Shown here: positions 54,581 through 64,000 of the stretch, in pieces
Layout: the number at the start of each line of letters is the position of its first letter
Position numbering within the stretch: the stretch's first letter is position 1
Assembly: GCF_017161445.1 (NCBI RefSeq)
Contig: NZ_CP071060.1
Coordinates: forward strand, 4,761,993-4,825,992
DNA: 64,000 bases
DNA from: Niveibacterium microcysteis
GTDB taxonomy: Bacteria > Pseudomonadota > Gammaproteobacteria > Burkholderiales > Rhodocyclaceae
Direction of reading: 5' to 3'
Translations under genes and position numbers: made by a program
The notes under the pieces: generated by a model
What the model was told of the DNA's origin: nothing
Databases searched by the model: none
The model's input: only the letters and a program-made list of their open reading frames with translations

Positions 54581-55378
54581 CTATTCGATCTCGCGCGCCC
54601 GATACCAGTACGCGTAGCAATCGGAAAAGCCGAGTCGTTGATACAGGGCACGCGCCACGGCGTTGCCGGCGCCCACCTGAAGGCATGCATACCGCGCGCC
54701 GGCGTTTTGCGCCCGCTGGAGCAGCATTTCGATGAGCGTGGCGGCATACCCCCTGCCGCGCATCTCAGCCTGCGTATGCACGCCATAGAGGCCCGCCATG
54801 CTGCCATCGAGAAGCACGCAGCCTGCCGCAACCGGCGCGTCCCGTTCACCCATCAGCAAACGAATGCCGGTGCCCGCAAACGATACAGCGCGTTCAACAT
54901 CCACCGCGATGCGCTCCGGTGCGTCACCGTAGAGGCGCCCGGCCTTGTCGGCAAATTCGCGCGGCCCGACTTCATGCAGGGGCAAGGCGCTTGCCGGGGC
55001 TGTGCCAACCTCGAGCGTACGGTACATGACGCGGGATTCCTCAAAGGCCACGAAGCCCCGTTCGGCGAGCGCGGCGTCTAGCCCCTGTGGCTGCGAAAAC
55101 GGCGTGATGCGGAAGGTCAGCGGCAAACCCGCAGCCGCCAGCAGGGCAGCAGCGCGTTCGATGCGTTCGTCAATCGGCATGCGGCCGTCGCCGATCGCGT
55201 TCACGCAGCGTGCCCGTTTTGCCCGGCTGTTGGCGAAACGCACCAGCCAACCGTCGACCAGTGCCTGCTCGCGCACATGGGTGGCATTGAGCCCGGCATC
55301 TTCAGCCTGGGCGGCGAGCGCATCACGCGCATCGCGCAGCGCCTCGGGAACCGAGCGCGGATCGAATGCGGCAGCCAT
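54581..55378 (-). CDS. GNAT acetyltransferase between parA and parB
   Basis: The 265-residue protein ends in a GNAT domain (VAAGCVLLDGSMAGLYGVHT, RGRGYAATLIEMLLQRA, YQRLGFSDCYAYWYR) with the acetyl-CoA loop pattern RGRGYA. The N-terminal half is a less clear, second GNAT-like fold. Substrate unknown. It lies 8 bp after the parA stop and about 80 bp before parB, so it is likely read with them, but a direct role in segregation is only a possibility. Confidence 0.85.
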   Translation of the reverse strand: MAAAFDPRSVPEALRDARDALAAQAEDAGLNATHVREQALVDGWLVRFANSRAKRARCVNAIGDGRMPIDERIERAAALLAAAGLPLTFRITPFSQPQGLDAALAERGFVAFEESRVMYRTLEVGTAPASALPLHEVGPREFADKAGRLYGDAPERIAVDVERAVSFAGTGIRLLMGERDAPVAAGCVLLDGSMAGLYGVHTQAEMRGRGYAATLIEMLLQRAQNAGARYACLQVGAGNAVARALYQRLGFSDCYAYWYRAREIE

Positions 55379-55385
55379 CGTCGGA

Positions 55386-56156
55386 CTAGATCGATTTGAT
55401 CCGTTCGATCATTTCCGCGGCAAATGCGAGGTAGGCCTGCGAGCCCTTGGCGGCCTTGTCGAACACCACGCCCGGCAAGCCATGGCTGGGCGCTTCGGCG
55501 AGCCGCACATTGCGCGGGATCACGGCCTTGAAGACCTTGTCACCAAAGTGGGATTCGAGCTGTGCCGAAACCTGCTGCGACAAGGTGCTGCGCGGGTCGA
55601 ACATCACGCGCAGCAGGCCGATGATCTTCAGGTCACGATTGAGCTTGGCATGGACCTGCTTGATGGTGTTCACGAGGTCCGACAGGCCTTCCAGCGCGTA
55701 GTACTCGCACTGCATCGGGATGATCACGCCGTGCGCCGCGCACAAGCCGTTGAGGGTGAGCATCGACAAGGATGGCGGGCAATCCACCAGCACGAAGTCG
55801 TATTCGTCATCCACCGCGCGCAAAGCGTCGCGCAGGCGGTTCTCGCGGTTGTCGAGGTCGACCATCTCGACTTCAGCGCCCGCGAGGTCGCGGTTGCTCG
55901 GCAGTACGTCGTAGCCGCCGGCCTCGGATTTCGCACGTACTTCCGGCAAGGTCTTCAGACCGACCAGCAGGTGGTAGACCGAAGCAGCCAGACTGCGCTT
56001 GTCGACCCCCGAGCCCATCGTGGCGTTGCCCTGCGGGTCGAGGTCCACCAGCAGCACGCGCTGGCCGTGCGCCGCGAGGGCGGCCGAAAGGTTGACGGTA
56101 GTGGTGGTCTTGCCGACCCCACCCTTCTGGTTGGCGACTGCGAAGATGCGGGCCAT
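55386..56156 (-). CDS. parA: chromosome partitioning ATPase ParA
   Basis: The 256-residue protein starts [20 protein letters not shown] with the deviant Walker A motif (KGGVGKTT) of ParA/MinD ATPases; DPQGNATMGSG and DYVLVDCPPSLS-like segment FVLVDCPPSLS complete the site. It drives movement of ParB-parS complexes. It begins one base from the rsmG stop (overlapping), which matches the common gene order mnmG-rsmG-parA-parB near the origin. Confidence 0.96.
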   Translation of the reverse strand: MARIFAVANQKGGVGKTTTTVNLSAALAAHGQRVLLVDLDPQGNATMGSGVDKRSLAASVYHLLVGLKTLPEVRAKSEAGGYDVLPSNRDLAGAEVEMVDLDNRENRLRDALRAVDDEYDFVLVDCPPSLSMLTLNGLCAAHGVIIPMQCEYYALEGLSDLVNTIKQVHAKLNRDLKIIGLLRVMFDPRSTLSQQVSAQLESHFGDKVFKAVIPRNVRLAEAPSHGLPGVVFDKAAKGSQAYLAFAAEMIERIKSI

Positions 56157-56782
56157 CAGTTGCGCTCGAGAACGATCAAGTGTCGGTGGATATCGGCTGC
56201 GCCGGGCAGCCGAAGGGCGATTGCTTCTTTCATTCGCACACCAGCGGGCAGCTGTGCGAGTTCTTCATGAGGATACACGCCCTTCATGGCCAGCCAGTGT
56301 CCGCCGTCAGCAACAAGGTGATCCGTCAGCCGGACGAAGTCGGCCATGTCGGAAAAGGCACGCGAGATCACTGCCGGAAAGGGTTTCGCGGGCTGCCACT
56401 GCTCGACGCGGACGTGATGCGATTCGAGGTTCTTCAGCCCGAGATCGATCTTTGCCTGGCGCATGAAGGTGACTTTCTTCTGCACCGTATCGACGGTGTG
56501 CACTTCGAGGTCCGGCCTGACGATCGCCAGTACGATGCCCGGCAGGCCCGCACCTGCGCCGATATCGGCGATGCGATCGACGGTCACATGCGGCAGCACG
56601 GTGAGCGAGTCGAGCAGGTGCAGCGTGATGATCTCGTCCGCGTTGCGGATCGCGGTGAGGTTATAGACCTTGTTCCACTTCGCGATCAGCGCGGCATAGG
56701 CGAGCAGGCGTTCGCGGGTATCGGCGGGCAGGTCGAGGCCAAGCTCGGCGAGGCCCTTGTCGAGCAGTTGATTGGGCGTCAT
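56156..56782 (-). CDS. rsmG: 16S rRNA (guanine-N7) methyltransferase
   Basis: The 208-residue protein is RsmG (GidB), which methylates G527 of 16S rRNA. The AdoMet site is [16 protein letters not shown], and [21 protein letters not shown] is the family signature. Loss of it gives low-level streptomycin resistance in known species. It overlaps mnmG by four bases upstream and parA by one base downstream, so the three are coupled. Confidence 0.96.
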   Translation of the reverse strand: MTPNQLLDKGLAELGLDLPADTRERLLAYAALIAKWNKVYNLTAIRNADEIITLHLLDSLTVLPHVTVDRIADIGAGAGLPGIVLAIVRPDLEVHTVDTVQKKVTFMRQAKIDLGLKNLESHHVRVEQWQPAKPFPAVISRAFSDMADFVRLTDHLVADGGHWLAMKGVYPHEELAQLPAGVRMKEAIALRLPGAADIHRHLIVLERN

Positions 56783-58674
56783 GCGGCAGCGTCGCGGATC
56801 TGGCTGGATTTCTTCAAATGGATCAGCAGCAGCGAGATGGCTGCCGGGGTTACCCCCTGGATGCGGCTCGCCTGACCGATCGTTTCCGGTTTGTGCGCGG
56901 CAAGCTTCTGCCGCACTTCGTTGGAAAGGCCCCGCACTTGTGCGTAGTCGAGGTCGATCGGCAGGGCGGTGTTCTCTTGCGCCGCTTGGCGCGCAACCTC
57001 GTCCTGCTGACGGTCGATGTAGCCCTGATACTTGGCCGAGATCTCGATCTGCTCGACGGCCTGCGGATCGGTGACCGGATCAGCCGGCGCCGTCGACAGT
57101 GCCATCAGGGCGCCGTAGCTGATGCCGGGGCGGCGCAGCAGGTCGAAGAAACGCGCCTCACGTTCAAGCGGCTGCCCGAGCAGCGTCTCAGCTTCGCCTT
57201 CGGCGAGCTTATGCGGTACAGCCCAGGTCGAGCGCAGGCGTTCGGTCTCACGGTCGATCGCATCACGCTTGCGGCAGAAGGCATCCCAGCGCGCATCGGA
57301 GACCAGGCCAAGCTCGCGGCCTGCCTCGGTCAGACGCAGGTCGGCGTTGTCCTCACGCAGGCTGAGGCGGTATTCGGCACGCGAGGTGAACATCCGGTAC
57401 GGCTCGGAGACGCCGCGCGTGATCAGGTCATCGACCAGCACGCCGAGGTAGGCCTCGCCGCGCGCCGGGCACCAGCTCGCCCTGCCCTGCGCCTGCAGCG
57501 CGGCATTCGCACCTGCGAGCAGGCCTTGGGCGGCGGCCTCTTCGTAACCCGTCGTGCCATTGATCTGACCAGCAAAGAACAAGCCGGCGATGGACTTGGT
57601 CTCAAGGCTGCTCTTCAGGTTGCGCGGGTCGAAGTAGTCGTACTCGATCGCGTAGCCCGGGCGCAGGATGTGGGCATTCTCCATGCCGCGGATCGAGCGC
57701 ACGATGGCCAGTTGCACATCGAAGGGAAGTGAAGTCGAGATTCCGTTCGGGTAGAACTCGTGAGTCGTCAGACCTTCCGGCTCAAGGAAGACGTTATGGC
57801 CATCCTTGTCGGCAAAGCGATGAATCTTGTCTTCGATCGACGGGCAATAGCGTGGGCCGACCCCTTCGATCACGCCGGTGTACATCGGCGAGCGATCGAG
57901 ATTGGCGCGGATGATGTCGTGGGTGCGTTCATTGGTACGCGTGATCCAGCAAGGCAGTTGCTTCGGATGCTGGGCCGCGTTGCCAAGGAAACTGAACACC
58001 GGCACCGGATCATCGCCCGGCTGTTCTTCCATCTGCGAGAAGTCGATCGTTTTGCCGTCGATGCGGGGCGGCGTGCCGGTCTTGAGGCGCCCGACCGGCA
58101 GCTTCAGATCGCGCAAGCGATGTGACAGCGTGACAGCCGCCGGATCACCGGCGCGGCCAGCGGTGTAGTGCTCGAGCCCGACGTGCACCAACCCATTCAG
58201 GAAAGTGCCTGCGGTCAGCACGACCGTCGGCGCCTCAAAGCGCAGGCCGATCTGCGTGATGACGCCGGTGACGCGATCGCCGGCGACGGTGATGTCGTCG
58301 ACGGCCTGTTGAAACAAGGTCAGATTCGGCTGATTCTCAAGCCGGTGTCGAATCGCCGCCTTGTAGAGAATCCGGTCGGCTTGAGCGCGCGTTGCGCGCA
58401 CGGCCGGGCCCTTACTGGCATTCAGGATGCGGAACTGGATTCCACCCTCGTCGGTGGCCTCCGCCATCACACCGCCAAGGGCGTCGACTTCCTTGACCAG
58501 ATGCCCTTTGCCAATTCCGCCGATCGACGGGTTACAGCTCATCTGCCCCAAGGTCTCGATGTTGTGGGTGAGCAGCAGCGTGGCACAACCCATACGGGCA
58601 GCGGCGAGCGCAGCTTCAGTGCCGGCATGACCACCGCCGACAACGATGACATCAAAACGAGTGGGGTACAGCAT
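56779..58674 (-). CDS. mnmG: tRNA uridine 5-carboxymethylaminomethyl modification enzyme
   Basis: The 631-residue protein is full-length MnmG (GidA), which with MnmE modifies wobble U34 of certain tRNAs. The FAD site is [37 protein letters not shown] and the C-terminal [24 protein letters not shown] are typical. GGGAGC before the ATG supports the start. A parS site lies about 100 bp upstream, and the GTPase partner MnmE is encoded 1.3 kb upstream on the same strand. Confidence 0.97.
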   Translation of the reverse strand: MLYPTRFDVIVVGGGHAGTEAALAAARMGCATLLLTHNIETLGQMSCNPSIGGIGKGHLVKEVDALGGVMAEATDEGGIQFRILNASKGPAVRATRAQADRILYKAAIRHRLENQPNLTLFQQAVDDITVAGDRVTGVITQIGLRFEAPTVVLTAGTFLNGLVHVGLEHYTAGRAGDPAAVTLSHRLRDLKLPVGRLKTGTPPRIDGKTIDFSQMEEQPGDDPVPVFSFLGNAAQHPKQLPCWITRTNERTHDIIRANLDRSPMYTGVIEGVGPRYCPSIEDKIHRFADKDGHNVFLEPEGLTTHEFYPNGISTSLPFDVQLAIVRSIRGMENAHILRPGYAIEYDYFDPRNLKSSLETKSIAGLFFAGQINGTTGYEEAAAQGLLAGANAALQAQGRASWCPARGEAYLGVLVDDLITRGVSEPYRMFTSRAEYRLSLREDNADLRLTEAGRELGLVSDARWDAFCRKRDAIDRETERLRSTWAVPHKLAEGEAETLLGQPLEREARFFDLLRRPGISYGALMALSTAPADPVTDPQAVEQIEISAKYQGYIDRQQDEVARQAAQENTALPIDLDYAQVRGLSNEVRQKLAAHKPETIGQASRIQGVTPAAISLLLIHLKKSSQIRDAAA

Positions 58675-58776
58675 GTTGTGCTCCCGGAGGGACCGGTTCA
58701 GGGGAAGGGGCGGAATGATAAGGCGTGAGCCTGAAAATGCCTAGGCGGGGTCGTCGCGGCTGGGCAAACCGATGAA

Positions 58777-58792
58777 TGTTCCACGTGGAACA
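58777..58792. other. parS: parS site 1
   Basis: TGTTCCACGTGGAACA is a perfect 16-bp palindrome matching the chromosomal parS pattern bound by ParB. It lies in the gap between mnmG and the TSUP permease gene, five bases after the permease stop on the minus strand. Confidence 0.93.
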
Positions 58793-58797
58793 TCAGC

Positions 58798-59562
58798 TTA
58801 GATTTGAGCCGCGGTGAGTTCCCATCCAAGCTTAGCAACGAGCACGACGACCACAATCAGGAACAGCCAGCGGATGAAACCATTGCCGTGCTTCAGCGCC
58901 AGGTGAGACCCAACCTGGGCGCCGCCAAGATTGGCCACAGCCATGACGAGTCCAACGCGCCAGAGGATACCGTCGTGCGTCGCGAACGAAGCGATCGCTG
59001 CAAGATTCGTCGAAACGTTCACCACCTTCGCTGATGCAGAGGCCTTCAGGAAATCGAAACCAAACCAGCGAACGAAGATGAAGATCAGGAAGCTGCCGGT
59101 GCCTGGACCGAAGAACCCGTCATAGAAGCCGATCACGGCGCCTGCAGCGAGCGAAGCAGGAACCACCCACCGTGGGGTCATCGCGTGGCGCTCCAGCTTG
59201 CCAAAATCCTTCCGCCAGAAAGTGTATGCGCCGACCACGACCAGAAGCCCGAGCACCAACGGTTTCATCGTCTCCTTGGGCAAGAGCGATACAGCCTGCG
59301 CACCAAACCACGATCCGACAAAGGCAGCTGTGGCTGCCCACATCGCGATTCGCCACGGAATCGAGATCGTGCGGGCGTATCGGACACAAGCACTCAAGGT
59401 GCCGACCACCGACGATACTTTGTTCGTCCCGAACAGAACCGGAATAGAGATCGCCGGAAAAGCGGATAGAAGGAGCGGTATCTGAATCAGGCCACCACCG
59501 CCAACCACTGCGTCCACCATGCCGGCGAGGAACGCGCCCACAACAAGTACCGCCCAATCCAT
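58798..59562 (-). CDS. TSUP (TauE/SafE) family permease
   Basis: The 254-residue membrane protein has the features of the TSUP family: an N-terminal VGAFLAGMVDAVVGGGGLIQIPLLL and the matching second half GFYDGFFGPGTGSFLIF, both rich in small residues. Members export or import sulfite, sulfoacetate or similar anions; the substrate here is unknown. CGGAGG precedes the ATG. It is framed by two identical parS sites, one just before its start and one just after its stop. Confidence 0.9.
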   Translation of the reverse strand: MDWAVLVVGAFLAGMVDAVVGGGGLIQIPLLLSAFPAISIPVLFGTNKVSSVVGTLSACVRYARTISIPWRIAMWAATAAFVGSWFGAQAVSLLPKETMKPLVLGLLVVVGAYTFWRKDFGKLERHAMTPRWVVPASLAAGAVIGFYDGFFGPGTGSFLIFIFVRWFGFDFLKASASAKVVNVSTNLAAIASFATHDGILWRVGLVMAVANLGGAQVGSHLALKHGNGFIRWLFLIVVVVLVAKLGWELTAAQI

Positions 59563-59579
59563 GCAGACCTCCGTAGCGA

Positions 59580-59595
59580 TGTTCCACGTGGAACA
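59580..59595. other. parS: parS site 2
   Basis: A second exact copy of TGTTCCACGTGGAACA lies 18 bases upstream of the TSUP permease start, within its leader, and 14 bases after the next gene's stop. ParB loaded here would cover that leader. Confidence 0.93.
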
Positions 59596-59608
59596 TCGCT
59601 CGCGTCAC

Positions 59609-59953
59609 TCAGACGCTGGTATCCCTGACTTCCTTCTGCGCCCACAAAGCGCGCGCGATTGCCTTCCACGCATCGTTACCGTGGACCGAAACGCCCTTAC
59701 CCGCGGCTTCGCCCATCAGTTTGTTCATCAATCCGATCAGGCCACACAATTCCTCGTAGGTCTGATCCTGCGAGAACTCGGCACCACTGCCGATCTGACG
59801 ACCCGCGTGATTGACCTCCAGCACCTCAAGCGCGAGCTTCCGCATCGTCGAATCGTCTTGCCAATCCAACCCGAGAATCACCAGCTTGCGTTCAATTTCC
59901 AGTGCAAGCTTCGAGGCCTCTTCGTTGTAGTACTTCAGATCGAACTCACTCAT
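59609..59953 (-). CDS. small cytoplasmic protein of unknown function
   Basis: The 114-residue product, read from the ATG after AAAGG, is acidic and helical (MSEFDLKYYNEEASKLALEI, then GLIGLMNKLMGEAAG). It has no signal peptide or membrane segment. I do not recognise a family. It follows mnmE by 26 bp and may be cotranscribed with it. A GTG one codon upstream is an equal alternative. Confidence 0.65.
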   Translation of the reverse strand: MSEFDLKYYNEEASKLALEIERKLVILGLDWQDDSTMRKLALEVLEVNHAGRQIGSGAEFSQDQTYEELCGLIGLMNKLMGEAAGKGVSVHGNDAWKAIARALWAQKEVRDTSV

Positions 59954-59979
59954 CACGAATACCTTTACCGGGGGGAAAT

Positions 59980-61338
59980 CTATTTACCGATACAAAAGCG
60001 GGAGAAGATCACTCCGAGGAGATCGTCCGCACCGAATTCTCCGGTGATCCTGTTGACTGCCTCTTGCGCAAGACGCAACTCTTCCGCCATCAGGTCGAGT
60101 GCGTCTTCATGCGCCCGCGCCAACGCAGCAGCAATGCGGTCACGCCCTTCTCTCAGGGCTTCGAGATGACGCTCGCGAGCAAGAAACACCTCCTCGCCGT
60201 GCGCTTCCCAACCGGCGATCCTCAGCAACTCTGAACGCAGCAGGTCGATCCCCTCCCCCGTTGCCGCCGACAGAAACACCTCGACGCCGTCTTCCTCATC
60301 AACGCGCGCCGGCGACCTGCCCGCCAGGTCGATCTTGTTGAAGACCCAGATCACCGGAACGCCTTCCGGCAAGCGCGCATCAATCTCGTGATCGGCCGCA
60401 CCGATTCCTGCGCGTGCATCCACAAGCCGCAGTACAACGTCGGCCCGACCAATCTCCTTCCAGCTACGCTCGATGCCGATCCGCTCTACCGTGTCGGTTG
60501 CGTCGCGCAAACCAGCGGTGTCGACAATATGTAGTGGGATGCCTTCGATCTGAATCGTCTCGCGCAACACATCCCGCGTGGTACCGGCCACGTCGGTCAC
60601 GATCGCTCGATCCTCGCCCGACAGACGATTCAACAAACTCGATTTTCCAACGTTCGGCTGACCCGCCAATACCACATGCAAACCGCTGCGAAGCAGACTG
60701 CCTTGCTTGGCTTTCAGCAACAGCGCATCAAGGTCAGCACCCAGCACATCGAGGCGCTCGAATGCCCGCGCTGCGCGGAGAAAGTCGATCTCCTCTTCCG
60801 GGAAATCCAGCGTCGCTTCAACCAGCATCCGCAGGTCGACCAGTTTGTCGCGCCAGTCATGCACCCGTCGAGAGAAGTCACCGTCGAGCGAGCGCAGCGC
60901 AGAACGCGCCGCCGCAGAGGTATCCGCATCGATCAGATCCGCAACCGCCTCAGCCTGCGCCAAATCCAGCTTGTCGTTGAGGAATGCCCGCTCGGTGAAT
61001 TCACCCGGCCGCGCCAAACGAGCGCCCAATTCGATACAACGACTGAGCAACATGCGCATTACCACCGGACCACCGTGGCCCTGAAGTTCGAGCACATCCT
61101 CTCCGGTATAGGAATTCGGTCCGGGGAAGAAAAGCATGAGGCCGGCATCAATCGGCCGGCCTTCAGCGTCGAGGAACTTCGCGAAATGCGCAAGCCGCGG
61201 TGTCGGCTGCTTTCCGGTAAGCGCCAGTGCAAAGGCGGCCAATTGGCCGCCCGACACTCTCACCACGCCGATGCCACCGCGCCCTGGCGCAGTGGCAATC
61301 GCCGCTATTGACTCAGCTGTTCGCAGGTTTCGCGCCAC
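59980..61338 (-). CDS. mnmE: tRNA modification GTPase MnmE
   Basis: The 452-residue protein is full-length MnmE (TrmE), the GTPase partner of MnmG. The start [16 protein letters not shown] is the folate-binding N-terminus; G motifs are [24 protein letters not shown] and NKIDLAG; and the C-terminal FCIGK is the conserved end with the essential cysteine. The start lies 26 bases inside the 3' end of yidC, which is an unusually long overlap for this pair. Confidence 0.96.
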   Translation of the reverse strand: MARNLRTAESIAAIATAPGRGGIGVVRVSGGQLAAFALALTGKQPTPRLAHFAKFLDAEGRPIDAGLMLFFPGPNSYTGEDVLELQGHGGPVVMRMLLSRCIELGARLARPGEFTERAFLNDKLDLAQAEAVADLIDADTSAAARSALRSLDGDFSRRVHDWRDKLVDLRMLVEATLDFPEEEIDFLRAARAFERLDVLGADLDALLLKAKQGSLLRSGLHVVLAGQPNVGKSSLLNRLSGEDRAIVTDVAGTTRDVLRETIQIEGIPLHIVDTAGLRDATDTVERIGIERSWKEIGRADVVLRLVDARAGIGAADHEIDARLPEGVPVIWVFNKIDLAGRSPARVDEEDGVEVFLSAATGEGIDLLRSELLRIAGWEAHGEEVFLARERHLEALREGRDRIAAALARAHEDALDLMAEELRLAQEAVNRITGEFGADDLLGVIFSRFCIGK

Positions 61339-62959
61339 TGTCGAACATCCGGGTGATATACCACTGCTGACCGATCGACAGCATGTTGTTCACCACCCAG
61401 TACAGCACCAGACCGGACGGGAACCACGCCATCATCACCGTAAAGAAGATCGGCATGAACATCATGACCTTCTGCTGCACCGGATCCGGCGACGAGGGCG
61501 ACAGCTTCATCTGCACCAAGCTCGTCACACCCATGATGATCGGCAGAATGAAGTACGGATCCTTGATTGAAAGATCGGTGATCCAGCCAAGCCACGGCGC
61601 CTGACGCATCTCCACCGCACCCAGCAGAACCCAGTACAAGGCGATGAAGACTGGCATCTGAATCAGCATCGGCCAGCAGCCACCCATCGGGTTGACCTTC
61701 TCCTTCTTGTACAGCTCCATCATCTCCTGGTTCATCTTCATCCGGTCATCCTTGTACTGCTCCTGGATCCGCTTCATGCGCGGCATGACCGTCTTCATCT
61801 TGGCCATGGACTTGTAGGACGCCGCCGACAGCGGGAAGAACGCCAGCTTGATCAGCACCGTCAGCAGGATGATCGCCCAGCCCCAGTTGCCGACCAGCTT
61901 GTGCAGCCACGACAGGCCCCAGAAGATCGGCGCGGCGATCACCGTCAGCCAACCATAGTCGACAACCAGATCGAGACCCGGCGCCAGGTCAGACAACTCA
62001 CGCTGTTCTTGCGGACCCGCGTAGAGCGGCACCGACACCGTCGCCTTCTGACCCGCTGCGATCTGGGGCAAAGGCTGGATCAGACCAGCTGCGACAAGAT
62101 CACCGTCCAGCGGACGGGCAAAGAACTCGCGCTGGCCCTGCTTGGGCGCATAGGCCGAAACAAAGTAATGCTGAACCATCGCCACCCAACCATCGGGTGC
62201 AGTCTTCGGCAACTTCGCCTCGCCCTTGCCGATCGTCTTGAAATCGACCTTCTTGTACTTCTCAGCATCGGTGTAGAAAGCCGGCCCGGTATAGGTCTGC
62301 GCACCGCCAAAGAAGCCCGCCGTATTCTCGGCGGCCTTCGTGTCGCGGGTCAGCTGATAGTAGGAGTGGCCGGCCACAGCCGCATTGCCGCCGTTCGCAA
62401 TCTCGTAAGCAACGTCGATGACATGGCTGCCGCGGTGGAACGTCAGCACCTTCGCGACCTTCACACCGTTCTGCTCAGGCGCCTCAAGGCGAACGCTCAG
62501 CGCCTGTTCGCCATCCTTCAGCACCAGCTTGTCGGCGCTCGGCAGCGCGAACACGGTCTTGTGATTCGGCAGACCAGCACCGATCAGCCCACTCTGTGCG
62601 ATGTAGCTGTGCGCGCCGCCCTCTTCGAACAGCACGAACGGCTTGGTGCGATCGTTGTTCGCACCGTGCTTGAGCAATTCAAGGCGGACCAGATCACCAC
62701 CCAGCGCCGAGATCTGCGCACGCACCGTATCGGTTTCCACGGTCAGCTTGGGCGCCTTGGCGCGCTCGGCAGTCGTCGCGCCATTTGGTGCCGCTGCGGG
62801 CGCGGCGACTTGCCCCGATGCGGTCGGCGTCGGCGTAGCGCTCTGTGTCACGCTCGGCCCGGCAACAGGCTTAGGCTGGTTATGTTTTAGCCAGGCATCC
62901 CACAGCATGACGAGCGACATGCTGAAGATCACCAGAAGGATCAGGCGGCGGTTGTCCAT
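61313..62959 (-). CDS. yidC: membrane protein insertase YidC
   Basis: The 548-residue protein has an N-terminal anchor ([19 protein letters not shown]), a large periplasmic domain with [10 protein letters not shown] and five C-terminal helices, including [20 protein letters not shown] and [23 protein letters not shown]-type pattern split across the membrane. It inserts proteins into the inner membrane, alone or with SecYEG. The Pro/Ala/Thr-rich linker near residues 35-65 is normal for Proteobacteria. yidD lies 53 bp upstream. Confidence 0.97.
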   Translation of the reverse strand: MDNRRLILLVIFSMSLVMLWDAWLKHNQPKPVAGPSVTQSATPTPTASGQVAAPAAAPNGATTAERAKAPKLTVETDTVRAQISALGGDLVRLELLKHGANNDRTKPFVLFEEGGAHSYIAQSGLIGAGLPNHKTVFALPSADKLVLKDGEQALSVRLEAPEQNGVKVAKVLTFHRGSHVIDVAYEIANGGNAAVAGHSYYQLTRDTKAAENTAGFFGGAQTYTGPAFYTDAEKYKKVDFKTIGKGEAKLPKTAPDGWVAMVQHYFVSAYAPKQGQREFFARPLDGDLVAAGLIQPLPQIAAGQKATVSVPLYAGPQEQRELSDLAPGLDLVVDYGWLTVIAAPIFWGLSWLHKLVGNWGWAIILLTVLIKLAFFPLSAASYKSMAKMKTVMPRMKRIQEQYKDDRMKMNQEMMELYKKEKVNPMGGCWPMLIQMPVFIALYWVLLGAVEMRQAPWLGWITDLSIKDPYFILPIIMGVTSLVQMKLSPSSPDPVQQKVMMFMPIFFTVMMAWFPSGLVLYWVVNNMLSIGQQWYITRMFDSGAKPANS

Positions 62960-63012
62960 CGGATTCGGTCGTTTCGGATAGGTGTATCAGACAGTGGCGT
63001 CGGCGACGCGAC

Positions 63013-63222
63013 TCAGGGTACCGGATCATACCCGCCGGGGTTCCACGGATGGCAGCGCGTGACGCGACGAGCAGCAAGCCAGGTGCCCTTGATAGCACCG
63101 TAACGTTGCAGGGCTTCGATCGCGTAGGCGGAACAGCTCGGGTGGAAGCGGCAGTTACGTCCGAGGAACGGACTGAGGAAAAATCGGTAGGCGCGCAGCA
63201 GGATGATCAACACGGCTTTCAT
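63013..63222 (-). CDS. yidD: membrane protein insertion efficiency factor YidD
   Basis: The 69-residue protein shows the complete YidD pattern: [24 protein letters not shown] (in two parts, RAYRFFLSP and CRFHPSCS), then [14 protein letters not shown] and [13 protein letters not shown]. It aids insertion by YidC. It starts six bases after the rnpA stop. Confidence 0.95.
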   Translation of the reverse strand: MKAVLIILLRAYRFFLSPFLGRNCRFHPSCSAYAIEALQRYGAIKGTWLAARRVTRCHPWNPGGYDPVP

Positions 63223-63228
63223 CGCGAA

Positions 63229-63651
63229 TCATCCTTGCGGCAATCGGTCGAACAAGGCCTCGACCTCAGCGCGCATTTCCGCGCGGCTGGCAGTCTTGGG
63301 CGATGCCGAAAGTCGAAGTACGAGGTCACAGCACGGCAGCTGCGCGCGCCGCAGGCGGAACGCCTCTCGGGCGATCCGCTTGATCAGATTGCGCTGCACT
63401 GCCTGGCGCGCCAGCTTCTTTGCAACAACGAAGCCGATTCGCGCACTTGGCAAGGCATTGGGTCGGTAGTGCAGGCTGAAGACCCTGCCCCTCACAACCC
63501 TGCGGAAGGCGAAAACAGTCGAGAACTCGTCGCCAGTATGCAGCCTGTAGGCTGCCAGCAGCTCGAATCCGACAGATTCAGCCTGCCGTTCAGACGGCGA
63601 GACGATGACGGCCCTTGGCGCGACGAGCGGCGAGGACAGCGCGGCCACCAC
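63229..63651 (-). CDS. rnpA: ribonuclease P protein component
   Basis: The conserved part is clear: [17 protein letters not shown] near the N-terminus, the basic RNR-type motif [19 protein letters not shown] and VLRLSASPK. It binds the RNase P RNA to mature tRNA 5' ends. The start is not clear. The only ordinary starts are two GTG codons at 63651 and 63648, which lie about 60 bases inside rpmH; after that there is no ATG, GTG or TTG before the conserved domain. CTG at 63561 or 63558 is an alternative. Confidence 0.9.
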   Translation of the reverse strand: MVAALSSPLVAPRAVIVSPSERQAESVGFELLAAYRLHTGDEFSTVFAFRRVVRGRVFSLHYRPNALPSARIGFVVAKKLARQAVQRNLIKRIAREAFRLRRAQLPCCDLVLRLSASPKTASRAEMRAEVEALFDRLPQG

Positions 63652-63724
63652 GGGTGCGCGAACGGACGAGGAAGCCGTGCGTGCGCTTGCGGCGGACGAC
63701 GGAAGGCTGGTAAGTGCGCTTCAT
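63590..63724 (-). CDS. rpmH: 50S ribosomal protein L34
   Basis: Translation of the minus strand gives 44 residues starting [18 protein letters not shown] and ending in [14 protein letters not shown], the universal L34 pattern. It is too short to appear in length-filtered gene lists. A promoter with a perfect TTGACA lies upstream. The 3' end overlaps the apparent start of rnpA. Confidence 0.97.
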   Translation of the reverse strand: MKRTYQPSVVRRKRTHGFLVRSRTRGGRAVLAARRAKGRHRLAV

Positions 63725-64000
63725 GTTCTTGTTTCCTTGCTAACCGGGAAAAACGCGCGATTACACAGCGTAAAGCTCTGTTTGTCAAGCGTTTTTATCT
63801 TTTCCACAGCTCAGCGCCTGTGGATAAATCTGTCGATGAAGCGTAGAATAACTCGCTTTCCATGGCCGTCCGACATGCACCGGGAAGAGCCGGTCGCAAG
63901 CCCCGGACGCGCTTAAAAACCACATAAAAAACAAAGAGTTGATGCCGAACCGCACGACGCTAACCGCGCCGCCGCGGGGTGGGCGCCATTCGCGCAAAAC
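63725..64000. other. origin-proximal region with DnaA boxes, before dnaA
   Basis: TGTGGATAA (63821-63829) is the exact reverse complement of the DnaA box TTATCCACA, and TTTTCCACA (63802-63810) differs by one base. An AT-rich stretch follows at about 63911-63945, unlike the GC-rich surroundings. By the common rpmH/dnaA order, dnaA should start divergently past the right edge. Whether this holds the full oriC or only the dnaA control region cannot be told. Confidence 0.75.
63760..63790 (-). promoter_or_regulatory. rpmH promoter
   Basis: On the minus strand TTGACA (63790-63785) is followed after 19 bases by TGTAAT, or after 17 by the overlapping TGTGTA. The site lies 36 bases before the rpmH start, as expected for a strong ribosomal promoter. 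Confidence 0.65.

Overview
The window is a GC-rich bacterial chromosome segment. It ends in the classical origin neighbourhood: rpmH-rnpA-yidD-yidC-mnmE and mnmG-rsmG-parA-parB on the minus strand, two parS palindromes, and a DnaA-box region where dnaA should begin just past the right edge. This gene order, a DUF1840 gene, a BtuM-type B12 transporter and an AGT-family aminotransferase fit a Betaproteobacterium. A Rhodocyclales-like host is my guess, not something the sequence proves. No rRNA, tRNA, CRISPR array, insertion sequence or prophage was seen.

Layout. Positions 1-10.1 kb are rich in cyclic-di-GMP enzymes: a partial GGDEF protein, a MHYT-GGDEF-EAL protein, a lone EAL protein, a membrane-PAS-GGDEF-EAL protein and a degenerate GGDEF protein. 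Mixed with these are a secreted hydrolase, a 90-bp remnant of a second copy of it, and an AHSA1-type protein. Positions 10.2-16 kb hold one giant gene for a tandem double UvrA. Positions 16-28 kb carry a secreted His/Lys/Gly-tailed protein, a FemAB-like acetyltransferase, a thioredoxin-like ferredoxin, membrane proteins, a GST, two HD-GYP proteins, a D-lactate dehydrogenase and a beta-carbonic anhydrase.

Positions 28-52 kb contain three OmpR-family two-component systems. Each lies next to a gene for a small exported protein, and each has direct repeats with about one helical turn of spacing nearby. The strongest case is a QseB/PmrA-like pair (49652-51609). Textbook CTTAAG-N5-CTTAAG boxes stand upstream of an adjacent tandem pair of Asr-like exported Lys/Ala/Pro-rich proteins, and upstream of a third paralogue 14 kb away; box-to-minus-10 geometry is the same at both places. 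Also here are an ABC-F protein, YggL, MntH, a GH5 lipoprotein, a PLD-family lipoprotein, a Spy/CpxP-like gene with a CpxRA-like pair, and a cobalamin riboswitch followed by btuM-cobD-cobC.

Positions 52-64 kb are the origin-proximal housekeeping block. A terminator closes the minus-strand gene run after parB. A GNAT gene sits between parA and parB, and two identical 16-bp parS sites flank a TSUP permease gene between mnmG and mnmE.
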